A stretch of DNA of 11,844 nt from JBLHUT01 sp047629975 (GCA_047629975.1 JBLHUT010000086.1:1-11844), one strand, 5' to 3'; positions 1 through 7,067 are shown, counted from the first letter of the stretch. Numbers and translations: made by a program. Notes: generated by a model from the sequence alone, not told the origin.

Positions 1-680
1 CACGGTGCAGGCGCGTCGGTGCGCAGCATCGCGATGTCGGGTGGCGGGCCGGGATCGGCATGCAAAATCGCGCAAGGGTCCGGATGACGGGCCAGCAGAT
101 GCGCGATGGCCAACGGGTCCTCGACTGTCGCTGAAAGCCCGACGCGCCGCAAACCGGGGCAAAGGCTTTGCAGGCGCGCCAGCGCCAGCATCAACTGGTC
201 GCCCCGTTTGCTTTCGCTCAGAGCGTGTATTTCGTCGATAATGACCCGCTGGACACCTTTGAACATACGCGGCGCATCCTCGTAGGAGGTCAGCAGCGCA
301 AGGCTTTCGGGCGTGGTCAAAAGGATGTGTGGTGGGTCGGCGCGTTGGTGCTTCTTGCGTGTGGCAGAGGTGTCTCCGGTGCGGTCCTCGACCCGGATAT
401 CAAGGCCGATCTCGTCAATCGGAGCCGAGAGGTTGCGCTTGATATCGGCGGCCAGTGCCTTGAGCGGAGAAACATAAAGCGTGTGCAAACCGGGCTTTGG
501 CTGCGCGCCCAGCTCCACCAGTGTTGGCAGAAAACCGGCAAGGGTCTTGCCTCCACCTGTCGGGGCAATCAAAAGCAAAGCCGGATCGTCGGCGCGGTCA
601 AGCATCTCGATCTGATGCGGGTGAACCGACCAGCCCCGACCGGAAAACCAGTCGATAAATTTATGAGGTAACGCGCGCAT
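1..680 (-). CDS. Ligase-associated DEXH-box DNA helicase, N-terminal part (cut by window edge)
   Basis: The first 226 residues of a superfamily 2 helicase can be read on the minus strand; the 3' part lies off the left edge. Motifs appear in order: Q-like HPHQ (residues 20-23), motif I APTGGGKT (39-46), motif Ia SPLKALAADI (71-80), TTPESL (122-127), motif II DEIH (149-152) and motif III SAT (183-185). The block from HPHQ through GFLPTLVEL, together with LHTLYVSPLKAL, matches my memory of the DEXH helicase that sits beside an ATP-dependent DNA ligase and a phosphoesterase (PdeM) in bacterial DNA-damage operons. It is an Lhr-like, cytoplasmic helicase. The ATG at 680 is chosen because an in-frame TAG lies four codons upstream (690-692) and a GGAG lies just before it, though its spacing of 3 bases is short. 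The ligase and nuclease partners are not in view. The broad helicase call is secure; the ligase-associated subtype is likely. Confidence 0.9.
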   Translation of the reverse strand, partial: MRALPHKFIDWFSGRGWSVHPHQIEMLDRADDPALLLIAPTGGGKTLAGFLPTLVELGAQPKPGLHTLYVSPLKALAADIKRNLSAPIDEIGLDIRVEDRTGDTSATRKKHQRADPPHILLTTPESLALLTSYEDAPRMFKGVQRVIIDEIHALSESKRGDQLMLALARLQSLCPGLRRVGLSATVEDPLAIAHLLARHPDPCAILHADPGPPPDIAMLRTDAPAP

Positions 681-790
681 GCGCTCCGTCTAAACCGGAT
701 ATTCCAAAAGGGAAATGTGACATTGCACCAATTCTGTTTCGGCGGCTGTTGATCCCGCCTGTGCGATGCTGTGACGGTGATAATGGGTCC

Positions 791-815
791 CATCAGGCGC
801 CCCGGGCGCCTGATG
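791..815. repeat. 25-base near-perfect GC-rich palindrome
   Basis: Two 12-base arms, CATCAGGCGCCC (791-802) and GGGCGCCTGATG (804-815), are exactly complementary around a single central C at 803. As RNA this would form a very stable hairpin in either direction. No T-run follows on either strand, so it is not a canonical Rho-independent terminator. It lies between the end of the AAA+ gene and the start of the helicase gene, both on the minus strand. It could separate the two transcripts, protect a 3' end, or bind a dimeric protein. Confidence 0.8.
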
Positions 816-819
816 CCAT

Positions 820-850
820 GCCCAACGGGCGAATGACATCTTCAGATGTC
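820..850. repeat. Two further small inverted repeats following the palindrome
   Basis: The first is GCCC-AAC-GGGC at 820-830. The second is GACATC-TTCA-GATGTC at 835-850, a 6-bp stem with a 4-base loop. With the 791-815 palindrome they make three hairpins within 60 bases, starting 38 bases after the TAG of the AAA+ reading frame in the direction of its transcription. They may form a structured 3' untranslated region. The function is not known. Confidence 0.6.
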
Positions 851-887
851 CTTGAGCCGGGCGGGAGCCATTCCTTCGAGTTCAGCG

Positions 888-2181
888 CTAATGCACGATG
901 TCTTCGGTTGTGACGAACATGTTTGCCCACGCCCGATCAATCAGATCGGGAGACATCTGATACGGCAGGCCTTCGAAGTCACAGATCGCGATCATTTGAT
1001 CAACCAGAAACACAGGCTGATAATTTGCGTAGACATTCCCGATGCTTGGATATTTCTGTGTCAACAAATGCACAAGCGATGCTTGATCAAGAGCCATCTT
1101 CTTCTTTTGAGCAACCAACGTCGTCCTGACAGGGGCCGTCAATCTTGATCTTGAAGAATATCCGCCGCAGGGCAGCCTTGTCGAAAATCTCGTTGGGATG
1201 GAAATTCGTTGAAAAAATAACCAACGTGTCAAAGGGCACCTGAAACTTTTCGCCCGACTGCAGCGACAGGATATCGCGCCCTTCTTCCAGAGGAACAATC
1301 CACCGGTTCACAAGCGATTGTGGTGGTTCGGCCTGTCGTCCGAGGTCGTCCACAATGAAAATTCCACCTGTCGATTTCAACTGCAAGGGCGCCTGATATG
1401 TCCGTGCCGTCGGGTTATAAACCAGATCCAGCATCGAGAGTGACAACTCGCCTCCGGTAATCACAGTGGGCCGTGCGCACCGGACATAGCGCGTGTCATA
1501 TCTGTTGCTGCGGAGGCGCAGCGACGTGGCGTCTTGCGATTGTTCTTCGGCGGCCGAATGCACGATCGGATCATAACAGGTGATGACCTGCCCCGCATAT
1601 TCAATGGCGCGTGGTACATAGATTTTATCTCCCATTGCGTCCCTGATCCCGTTCGAGATCGACGATTTCCCGTTTCCCGGCGGGCCGTACATCAGAATAG
1701 AACGCCCCGAGGTCACCGCCGGCCCGAGCTGGTCCAGCAACGTCGGTGGTACGATCAGGTGGCCCATGGCTTGTGTCAACCGTGCCCGCGAGATGGCGAT
1801 ATTGCGGATCGATTGCCGCCCTACCTGCTCGGCATAGACATCCAGCGGTACGGGCATCGCCCCGTAATATTCCGATTGTTGCAGCGCATCCAACGCGCGC
1901 CCCTTGCCGGTGTCGGTCAGTTGATACCCCATCTCGCTGCCTGAACCGGCATGCAGGTTTCCCGTCGCCTCCAACAGCTTCTGGCCGCGCGCAATATCGA
2001 TCAGCTCTTGTGTGACCTGCACCGGCAGGCAAATGGCCTGTGCGATCTCGCTGACCTGTTCGACGTTCTTGCGAAAGACTGTTTTCAACAGAATGTCACG
2101 CATCATGACTTGCGGAAGCTTCATCGCCTCCAAACGGTTCGGAGCAGGCGGACAGAGCACGTGGCCAACATCGATGTTCAT
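888..2181 (-). pseudogene. AAA+ ATPase of tad-associated type, frameshifted near the C-terminus
   Basis: The main frame starts at ATG 2181 (MNIDVGH, preceded by GGGGA at good spacing) and stops at TGA 1087-1089 after 364 codons. Residues about 25-105 look like a winged-helix region. They are followed by an AAA+ domain with Walker A GPPGNGKS (166-173), Walker B IFIVDD (274-279), sensor-1-like VIFSTN (321-326) and ALRRIFFKIKID (337-348). The C-terminal block NVYANYQPVFLVDQMIA through LIDRAWANMFV continues in another minus-strand frame to TAG 888-890. The frames change at about 1110-1135. From memory, relatives read GPNQEEFLKIFALVARKK here, so about 17 bases seem to be missing. The substrate is unknown; relatives are encoded near tad pilus genes in Rhodobacterales and Caulobacter, so a role in pilus or secretion regulation is an inference. 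A longer start at 2271 is in frame but would cover the 11-base repeat array. The C-terminal piece could be translated separately from ATG 1097. Family identity is fairly sure; loss of function is not shown. Confidence 0.8.
1095..1140 (-). other. Frameshift junction within the AAA+ gene
   Basis: Upstream of this stretch the conserved protein reads in the frame ending ALRRIFFKIKIDGP. Downstream, KKKMALDQ and all the C-terminal conserved residues read in the frame displaced by +1. The first frame runs only about 14 more codons before TGA at 1087-1089. Both flanks are stop-free and carry conserved sequence, so one short indel accounts for the split. A sequencing error cannot be excluded. Confidence 0.75.
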
Positions 2182-2253
2182 AACGTTTTCCCCATCTTTT
2201 TGGTTCATAAGGCCCCGAACATCCCGATGCGCGAGGTCTGCGCTGTGTTGTGC

Positions 2254-2286
2254 CCGACAAGTATCCGACAACTACCCGACATGCCG
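2254..2286. repeat. Three direct repeats of 11 bases in the divergent promoter region
   Basis: The units CCGACAAGTAT (2254-2264), CCGACAACTAC (2265-2275) and CCGACATGCCG (2276-2286) follow each other with no spacer. The six-base core CCGACA is identical in all three, and the period is 11 bases, about one helical turn. The array lies between the start of the AAA+ gene (2181, minus) and the start of the membrane-protein gene (2321, plus). It is therefore well placed to be an operator bound side by side on one face of the DNA. The regulator is not identifiable from this window. Confidence 0.65.
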
Positions 2287-2307
2287 CAAAACTGTGGCCA
2301 AAGCTTT

Positions 2308-2313
2308 AAGGAG
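2308..2313 (+). promoter_or_regulatory. Shine-Dalgarno site of the membrane-protein gene
   Basis: AAGGAG ends seven bases before the ATG at 2321. This decides the start against the nearby ATGs at 2317 (different frame, spacing too short) and 2339 (in frame, spacing too long). Confidence 0.8.
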
Positions 2314-2320
2314 CGCATGA

Positions 2321-3946
2321 ATGGTCCGGCCAAATGCAATGGGAGTGCTGGGGTTTTTGTCGGTTTTCCTTCTGACGCTGTCGATTGCCACCCTTTGGCC
2401 GGGTGCGTTTTTTATCGGCAAGCACGAAGGGGACGCCCTGCATCTGTTGGAAATTATCTTCAGAATGGAGGCCGCAGAGCGCCCGCACCTTGATTTCATG
2501 ACGCCGATCGGGGTCATGGCTTTTGCTCCGATCGTTGCCTTTCTTGAGGCGGGGTTACCGGCGGGACAAGCGATATTTGCTGCGCAAATCACCGTCGGGT
2601 GTGTGCTGCTTCCAGCTGTGTGGTGGGTTGGGGTCTCGCGCCTGTCGGGGCCGTGGCCCTATATTTTCGGAGCGATTGTTCTGACGTTGGCGGTGGCACT
2701 GGTTCATGGCCAGTCGCAACGCAGTGCCTCGATCTCGATGCATTACAACCGTTGGGCATGGGCTGTTGCCTTTGTGGCGATCGCGGTTTCGGTCCTACCT
2801 GCGAAATTCCGCCAAAGCGTGTTGTGGGACGGGGGTGTCGTCGGGTTGGCTCTTTGTGCGCTTGCGCTGACCAAGATGACGTATTTTGTGGCCTTCGGTC
2901 CAGTTGTTCTTTTGGGGGCGGGGATGCTTGGCTCGTGGAGAGTGGTCGCGGTTGTCTGTGTGTTTGGCATTTGTGTCGCAACCGGTGTGACCGGTGTTTA
3001 CGGGGTGGCTTTCTGGGGGGCTTATGCGGGGGATCTGTTAAGTGTCGCGCGCTCTGATTTGCGCAGTTATCCGGGCGAGCCGTTCGTGGCGGTGATTGCG
3101 GCGCCCGCCTTTATCGGTGCCAGCCTGATTGCCGTGGCAAGCGTTATCGTGCTGCGACAGGGGCAACGCGCGGTTGAAGGGCTGTTGTTGCTGTTGCTGT
3201 TGCCCGGCTTCTTTTATGTGACGTTCCAGAACTTTGGAAATGATCCACAGTGGCTGATGCTGCTTGGGGTGTTGCTTGCGGCGCAGCGGCCCGCGCAGGG
3301 GGTCTATAACGCTCGCGGTTGGAGCATGGCACAGGCGACGCTGTTGCTGGCGGTGGCCGCACTGGCGATGTCGTCGGCGTCGTTTTTCAATATGCTCTAC
3401 AGCCCGTTTCGTCACGCCGCGACCGATGTCTCGGTCTTTACGCGGATGCTGCCGCGTGATGCGCGGCATACCGATCTTATGGTCATGACAACGCGCGCAT
3501 GGAACATCGACGTCACGCAGCCGATGACCGGCATTGGCGCAGCATTGTGGCCGGTGCCCGCCAAAGCGGACCGCCCGGCGCCGGGGTTTTTCAATGGTGA
3601 GGTCCTGACGGGCTGTGATCTGAAAGGCGGGATGGTCGGTTGGCTGCAACTGGTGGCGGATGATTTGCGAGCGGCGGGTTATGCGGGGGCACCTGTGTAT
3701 GTTGCGGATCTGTTTTCCGGGATCTGGCTTTTTGGCCCTTTCGCGCGGCTGCCCGGAGGGGCGCCGTGGTATTACGGTGGTCTGTCGGGGTTCGCGGGTG
3801 CACGCTATGTCGTGGTGCCGGTTTGTGCTGTTTCGCAGGCGGTGCGCAAAAAGATCACCGCACAAATCGACGCCACGGGAGTTGCCATGACCCAAGTGCG
3901 ACGCACGCCATTCTATACGCTGTTCGAGAAACCTCAGGCCCCGTAA
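2321..3946 (+). CDS. Polytopic inner-membrane protein, possible GT-C-type glycosyltransferase
   Basis: The 541-residue protein has about 11-12 hydrophobic segments spread over residues 8-360, followed by a mostly soluble C-terminal part of about 180 residues. After the first membrane segment comes an acidic loop with HEGD (35-38) and HLDFMTPIG (56-64). This recalls the first periplasmic loop of GT-C glycosyltransferases (family 39-like), where an Asp in a similar RDF-P-G setting is catalytic. That resemblance is weak and is inference only. Other marks are SMHYNRWAWA (139-148) and a run of seven leucines (288-294). It is the only plus-strand gene in the window, is divergent from the AAA+ gene, and overlaps the 3' end of the prepilin peptidase gene by 13 bases. 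A role in modifying pilin or surface polysaccharide is possible but unproven. That it is a real gene is clear from its length, strong ribosome binding site and hydrophobic pattern; its function is unknown. Confidence 0.85.
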   Translation: MVRPNAMGVLGFLSVFLLTLSIATLWPGAFFIGKHEGDALHLLEIIFRMEAAERPHLDFMTPIGVMAFAPIVAFLEAGLPAGQAIFAAQITVGCVLLPAVWWVGVSRLSGPWPYIFGAIVLTLAVALVHGQSQRSASISMHYNRWAWAVAFVAIAVSVLPAKFRQSVLWDGGVVGLALCALALTKMTYFVAFGPVVLLGAGMLGSWRVVAVVCVFGICVATGVTGVYGVAFWGAYAGDLLSVARSDLRSYPGEPFVAVIAAPAFIGASLIAVASVIVLRQGQRAVEGLLLLLLLPGFFYVTFQNFGNDPQWLMLLGVLLAAQRPAQGVYNARGWSMAQATLLLAVAALAMSSASFFNMLYSPFRHAATDVSVFTRMLPRDARHTDLMVMTTRAWNIDVTQPMTGIGAALWPVPAKADRPAPGFFNGEVLTGCDLKGGMVGWLQLVADDLRAAGYAGAPVYVADLFSGIWLFGPFARLPGGAPWYYGGLSGFAGARYVVVPVCAVSQAVRKKITAQIDATGVAMTQVRRTPFYTLFEKPQAP

Positions 3947-4431
3947 CGCACGGCGATCATCAGATAAAAAAGCAACGTACCCCCAAGCGCCAGACCCATA
4001 GGAAAATCGCGGCGGCGCCAACTTTCCCAATCCGGGCTGGCCTGCCGAAAAGGCGGCCATGCCCGTAACAAGCGGTGGCTGACAAAAGCCGCAAGCAGGA
4101 CGGCTGAAAACAGGTAGATGACGAATAGAAAATCGCCATAGGCCACGAACGGCGCCATGGCTCCGGCAAATTTTGCGTCTCCGGCGCCGACCAGCCTGAC
4201 CATTGCCATTGCCCAGCCTGCGATCAGGACGCCCCCGAATTGCAGCCATCGCCACGTATAATCCTGCAAGGGCAGCACCAGCAGACCCAGCACAGCAAAC
4301 CCGAGCAACACCGCAAGCACGGCCTTATTGGGGATTTTCATGAATTTCATGTCGTTCCAGGCCACCCAGATCGCGACGGGGCCCGCAATTGGCAGAAAGA
4401 CAAGAGCCGCAAGGGCCGGCATGTGCAACAT
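3934..4431 (-). CDS. cpaA: Prepilin peptidase of the Flp/Tad pilus (TadV/CpaA type, A24 family)
   Basis: A 165-residue membrane protein with about five or six hydrophobic segments. It carries the two aspartates expected of type IV prepilin peptidases: D27 in WNDMKFMKIPN (25-35) and D85 in the GxGD-type motif VGAGDAKF (81-88). It lacks the N-terminal methyltransferase domain of PilD, as is usual for the short TadV/CpaA proteins, which cleave the leader of Flp pilin and the pseudopilins at the inner membrane. It is the last gene of the minus-strand tad cluster, 77 bases after the TPR lipoprotein gene. The ribosome binding site before ATG 4431 is weak, and ATG 4422 is an alternative. Its stop overlaps the end of the convergent membrane-protein gene. 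The assignment is strong. Confidence 0.92.
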   Translation of the reverse strand: MLHMPALAALVFLPIAGPVAIWVAWNDMKFMKIPNKAVLAVLLGFAVLGLLVLPLQDYTWRWLQFGGVLIAGWAMAMVRLVGAGDAKFAGAMAPFVAYGDFLFVIYLFSAVLLAAFVSHRLLRAWPPFRQASPDWESWRRRDFPMGLALGGTLLFYLMIAVRYGA

Positions 4432-4445
4432 TGTGACTGGATCCC

Positions 4446-4497
4446 GCGCGTGTGTTTCGCGCAGGCTCGCACAGATGTCTTACTTGTGGCTTAAGCC
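4446..4497. repeat. Hairpin and 10-base palindrome upstream of the prepilin peptidase gene
   Basis: The 77-base gap before cpaA contains GCGCG-tgtgttt-CGCGC (4446-4462), a 5-bp stem with a 7-base loop, and the perfect palindrome GGCTTAAGCC (4488-4497). Either could influence cpaA expression separately from the rest of the operon. There is no clear sigma-70 promoter, and no function can be assigned. Confidence 0.4.
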
Positions 4498-4508
4498 CGA
4501 ACCACCGG

Positions 4509-5366
4509 TCAATTTGTGACGTTGTCTTCAAGCGCCCGCAGGGATCGGACGGCGGCTTCGAAATGTTGCGGGTGGGTGTCGATTGCCTCTTTCAACAGAC
4601 CCTTTCCGGTGACCACATCGCCTTGCTTTACCGCCGTAAGCGCGGCGGTGTGGAGCAATTGTGCGCGCTCGACCTGGGTCATCTCGACGATGGGCAGTTG
4701 GTAGTTGCGTTGTGCGCCGCGTGCCAGCACGAGGTTGTTCTTGGCGGTGAAAAGCGCGCTGTCATAGGTGATTGCCTCTCCGAACAGCCGCTCGGCGTCT
4801 TTGAAATCACCGCGTGACAGTTTTGAATAGCCCCAATTGTTCAACACGCCTGCGGGGCGGGTGGTAAGCGATGCGGCTGTTTCGTAAAAACTGTCGGCGC
4901 GGGCCCATTCATTGTTTCCATCCGCGATCATGGCTTCGAGCCGATAGCGTTTGTAGCTTTCGAAGGTCGGGGCAATCGTGTCCAGAACGGTTTCGGCATC
5001 TGCCCATTCGCCCGCGCGGATCAGGGCATCGGCATAGTTCACCCTGTCTTCGTTCGTGGCCTCGGGGGATGCGACGACCCGCGCCCACGCTTTGGTCGAA
5101 GCCGGGCGCATCTTTGCGCGAACAAGGGCCTGTGCCAAGCCGCGTTGCAGATCAACGCGCCCGGGCTGCTCGGATGTGGCGCGCTGGAAATAGGCTACTG
5201 CCTCTTTGGGGTCGGCCACCGACAGCATGATGTCGTTCAGGTTATTCTCGTCAATGGCGTTGACCGATTGAATGGCGCGGTCAACCTCGCTTTCAGAAGC
5301 CTTCTGACAACCCGCAAGCCCGACAAGGCCGCATATTATCAAGGATATCACAATGGGATGGCGCAT
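4509..5366 (-). CDS. tadD: TPR lipoprotein of the tad cluster (TadD-like)
   Basis: A 285-residue protein with a lipoprotein signal peptide: charged start MRH, a hydrophobic core, and lipobox LAGC with the modified cysteine at position 20. The rest is largely alpha-helical TPR-like repeats. The clearest are around AVAYFQRATSEQPGRVDL (56-73), LNNWGYSKLSRGDFKDAERLF (175-195) and a last helix pair near LLKEAIDTHPQHFEAA. TadD-type lipoproteins are thought to act like pilotins or scaffolds that help the secretin and pilus machine assemble in the periplasm. The gene lies 39 bases after the second TPR lipoprotein gene, in the same direction. The start is supported by AAGAG five bases before the ATG. 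The TPR lipoprotein call is firm. Which of the two adjacent TPR lipoproteins is the functional TadD equivalent is uncertain. Confidence 0.85.
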   Translation of the reverse strand: MRHPIVISLIICGLVGLAGCQKASESEVDRAIQSVNAIDENNLNDIMLSVADPKEAVAYFQRATSEQPGRVDLQRGLAQALVRAKMRPASTKAWARVVASPEATNEDRVNYADALIRAGEWADAETVLDTIAPTFESYKRYRLEAMIADGNNEWARADSFYETAASLTTRPAGVLNNWGYSKLSRGDFKDAERLFGEAITYDSALFTAKNNLVLARGAQRNYQLPIVEMTQVERAQLLHTAALTAVKQGDVVTGKGLLKEAIDTHPQHFEAAVRSLRALEDNVTN

Positions 5367-5405
5367 TTTTCTCTTGCGTCCTCTTGTCTGTCAATTCCTG
5401 CCTCA

Positions 5406-5993
5406 TCAAGGTGCGGCGAGCAGTTTATAAACACTGCTTCCTCTGCGCACCAAGCTGTAACTGCTGCTGTTTTCACTATCGTAAGCAGGATTTTCAACCA
5501 ATGCGAGTGCCCGTGTCAAGTTTTGACGGATGTCGGCACTTTCGCCACTGTCCAGACCAAAGGCGATGCGAAACACCCGCGCGGCCTCGGCCGGCTTTCC
5601 CTGCTCCATCAAAACCACGCCAAGGTTGTTCCACGCGGCCGCGAACCTTTCGTCTTTGAGTGTTGCGCGGCGCAGGTTGCTTTCGGCTTGTCCCAACCGC
5701 CCGAGTTTGAGGTTGGCCGACCCGATCGCCGAGAGCACATCTGCCGTCAGACCCTGCGCGCCCGCAGCACGGTAGTAGGCCCGCAAGGCAAGGTCGTATT
5801 CGGCAGCGGCCATCAACCTGTGCCCGACCACAAGCCCGTCAACATTGTCTGCCGCATCTTCCGCCGCATCAGGCCGCGGGCCACCGCCCAACGGCGACAA
5901 CCGCGCGTCGGGTTGCGCGCAGCCGACAAGCGCAAGGCAAACAACAAAGGCAGCAGAAATTCGCATAAACCGGAAAGGGCCTGATCGGGACAT
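5406..5993 (-). CDS. Second TPR lipoprotein of the tad cluster
   Basis: A small (about 195-residue) secreted TPR protein. The signal peptide ends in the lipobox LVGC, and the mature part begins CAQPDARLSPLG. TPR-type helices follow: LMAAAEYDLALRAYYRAAG, SAIGSANLKLGRLGQAESNL and AAWNNLGVVLMEQGKPAEAA. The asparagine and glycine positions in NNLG and EQGKPAEAA fit the TPR consensus well. It lies between tadC and the other TPR lipoprotein, so it probably acts with the pilus assembly apparatus in the periplasm. The start is uncertain: ATG 5993 gives a 25-residue signal peptide, ATG 5966 gives a compact 16-residue one (MRISAAFVVCLALVGC), and GTG 6038 is also open. None has a strong Shine-Dalgarno sequence. 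The C-terminal 25 residues are Ser/Tyr-rich and do not look like TPR. Confidence 0.82.
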   Translation of the reverse strand: MSRSGPFRFMRISAAFVVCLALVGCAQPDARLSPLGGGPRPDAAEDAADNVDGLVVGHRLMAAAEYDLALRAYYRAAGAQGLTADVLSAIGSANLKLGRLGQAESNLRRATLKDERFAAAWNNLGVVLMEQGKPAEAARVFRIAFGLDSGESADIRQNLTRALALVENPAYDSENSSSYSLVRRGSSVYKLLAAP

Positions 5994-6052
5994 TTGCAAA
6001 CACTGTCGCGCACCCTGTCTGTAAGGCCAAGAGCGCACAGGCCACGTGCGGA

Positions 6053-7051
6053 TTAAAAATTCGCCGACGACAACGTGGTGTAGATGTCATAAACCGACGG
6101 GCCGATCAGAATTATCATCAATGGCGGCACGGTGAACATCATCGTGCCCAGCGTCAGTTTGGTTGGCAGCACGTTGGCTTTTTCTTCGGCACGCATGACC
6201 CGTTTGTCGCGCATTTCGGCGGCATAAACACGCAGCGCCTCGGCGATGGAGGTGCCGAAAGAGGCCGATTGCACCAAAACGGTCACGAACGAGGTAATGT
6301 CGGCCACACCCGCGCGCGTTGACATGTCCTTGAGGACGGTGACTTTATCCTTTCCGGCTTTCATCTCGTTGCTGACGGTTTCGAACTCGTCTGCGAGCGC
6401 GGGAAAGCCGGCGCGCAGTTCCGTGCTTACCCGCAAGATGGATTGCTCAAGCGATTGTCCGGCCTCGACACAGACCAGCATCAGGTCAAGCGAGTCGGGA
6501 AAGCCGTCGGTAATCTGTTCCTGACGGGCCTGAAGTTTGCGGCTGATCCAGTATTTCGGCAAATAATACCCGACCGCACCGGGGATCAGGATCGACAGGA
6601 TCATGCTTTGTGTGGTGGGCGCGGTCGTGGCTGAATTGACCATCGTATAGGCGATGCCGAGGCCCAGAAACCCGAGGCCCAGCACGAATTGTGCGAAATG
6701 AAAGGTGCGCACGGCAGATTTGCCGCGGTATCCGGCTTGCAACATCTGCAGGCGGGCCGTGCTCAGGTCTGCTTCGTTTTGAGGCTCCAGAAAGGTTGCA
6801 AACCGGTCAAGCTGCGGCGCGCCGCGGTCATCGTGCCGCAAGGCCTGCTTTCCGGCGGCGCGGGCTTTTGCCGCGCGGTTTGTCGCAAGGGATTGCTTGC
6901 GCAGTTTATCAAGCGGATCGGGGCGTTTGGTCAGCAAAAACGGCAACGTCAGGGCAATGAGCACAAAGCCCAAGGCCCCCACCGCATAAAACGGCCCCAT
7001 TTCACCAAAACGGACGATCAGATCGTCGTTGAGTGTGGACAGATAGCCCAT
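6053..7051 (-). CDS. tadC: TadC, inner-membrane platform protein of the Flp pilus
   Basis: A 332-residue protein with a type II secretion F (GspF-like) domain. Hydrophobic segments lie at about residues 20-40, 119-138, 147-166 and 303-320. The conserved cytoplasmic block runs from DGFPDSLDLMLVCVEAGQS (182-200) through FGTSIAEALRVYAAEMRDKR (265-284) and AEEKANVLPTKLT (288-300), which is characteristic of TadC. With TadB it forms the platform that couples the TadA motor to pilus assembly. The gene starts 16 bases after the tadB stop, with AAGGGA nine bases before the ATG, so the two are very likely translated from one message. Length and motifs are as expected. Confidence 0.95.
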   Translation of the reverse strand: MGYLSTLNDDLIVRFGEMGPFYAVGALGFVLIALTLPFLLTKRPDPLDKLRKQSLATNRAAKARAAGKQALRHDDRGAPQLDRFATFLEPQNEADLSTARLQMLQAGYRGKSAVRTFHFAQFVLGLGFLGLGIAYTMVNSATTAPTTQSMILSILIPGAVGYYLPKYWISRKLQARQEQITDGFPDSLDLMLVCVEAGQSLEQSILRVSTELRAGFPALADEFETVSNEMKAGKDKVTVLKDMSTRAGVADITSFVTVLVQSASFGTSIAEALRVYAAEMRDKRVMRAEEKANVLPTKLTLGTMMFTVPPLMIILIGPSVYDIYTTLSSANF

Positions 7052-7067
7052 TTTGTCATCCCTTCTG

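Noticed and set aside
168..671. 167-codon plus-strand frame over the helicase
   Set aside because: It is antisense to a minus-strand reading frame that carries helicase motifs I, Ia, II and III in order.
791..815. Canonical Rho-independent terminator
   Set aside because: The stem is excellent, but no T-run follows on either strand, so it is reported only as a palindrome.
1087..1095. TCT TGA T at the AAA+ first-frame stop as a programmed +1 frameshift site like that of prfB
   Set aside because: The conserved KKKMALD block, upstream of this stop, already reads in the second frame. A shift at the stop would replace it with non-conserved residues, so an upstream indel explains the data better.
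3038..4255. 405-codon open frame on the minus strand
   Set aside because: It overlaps the membrane-protein gene and cpaA in other frames, is rich in Arg/His/Gln as shadow translations are, and has no motif.
4488..4497. CtrA-type binding site around TTAAG
   Set aside because: Only one TTAA half is present. The second half at the expected spacing is missing, and the sequence is better described as a simple palindrome.
5145..5984. 279-codon plus-strand frame across the two TPR genes
   Set aside because: It is antisense to two lipoprotein genes with lipoboxes and TPR-like repeats, and shows no signal of its own.
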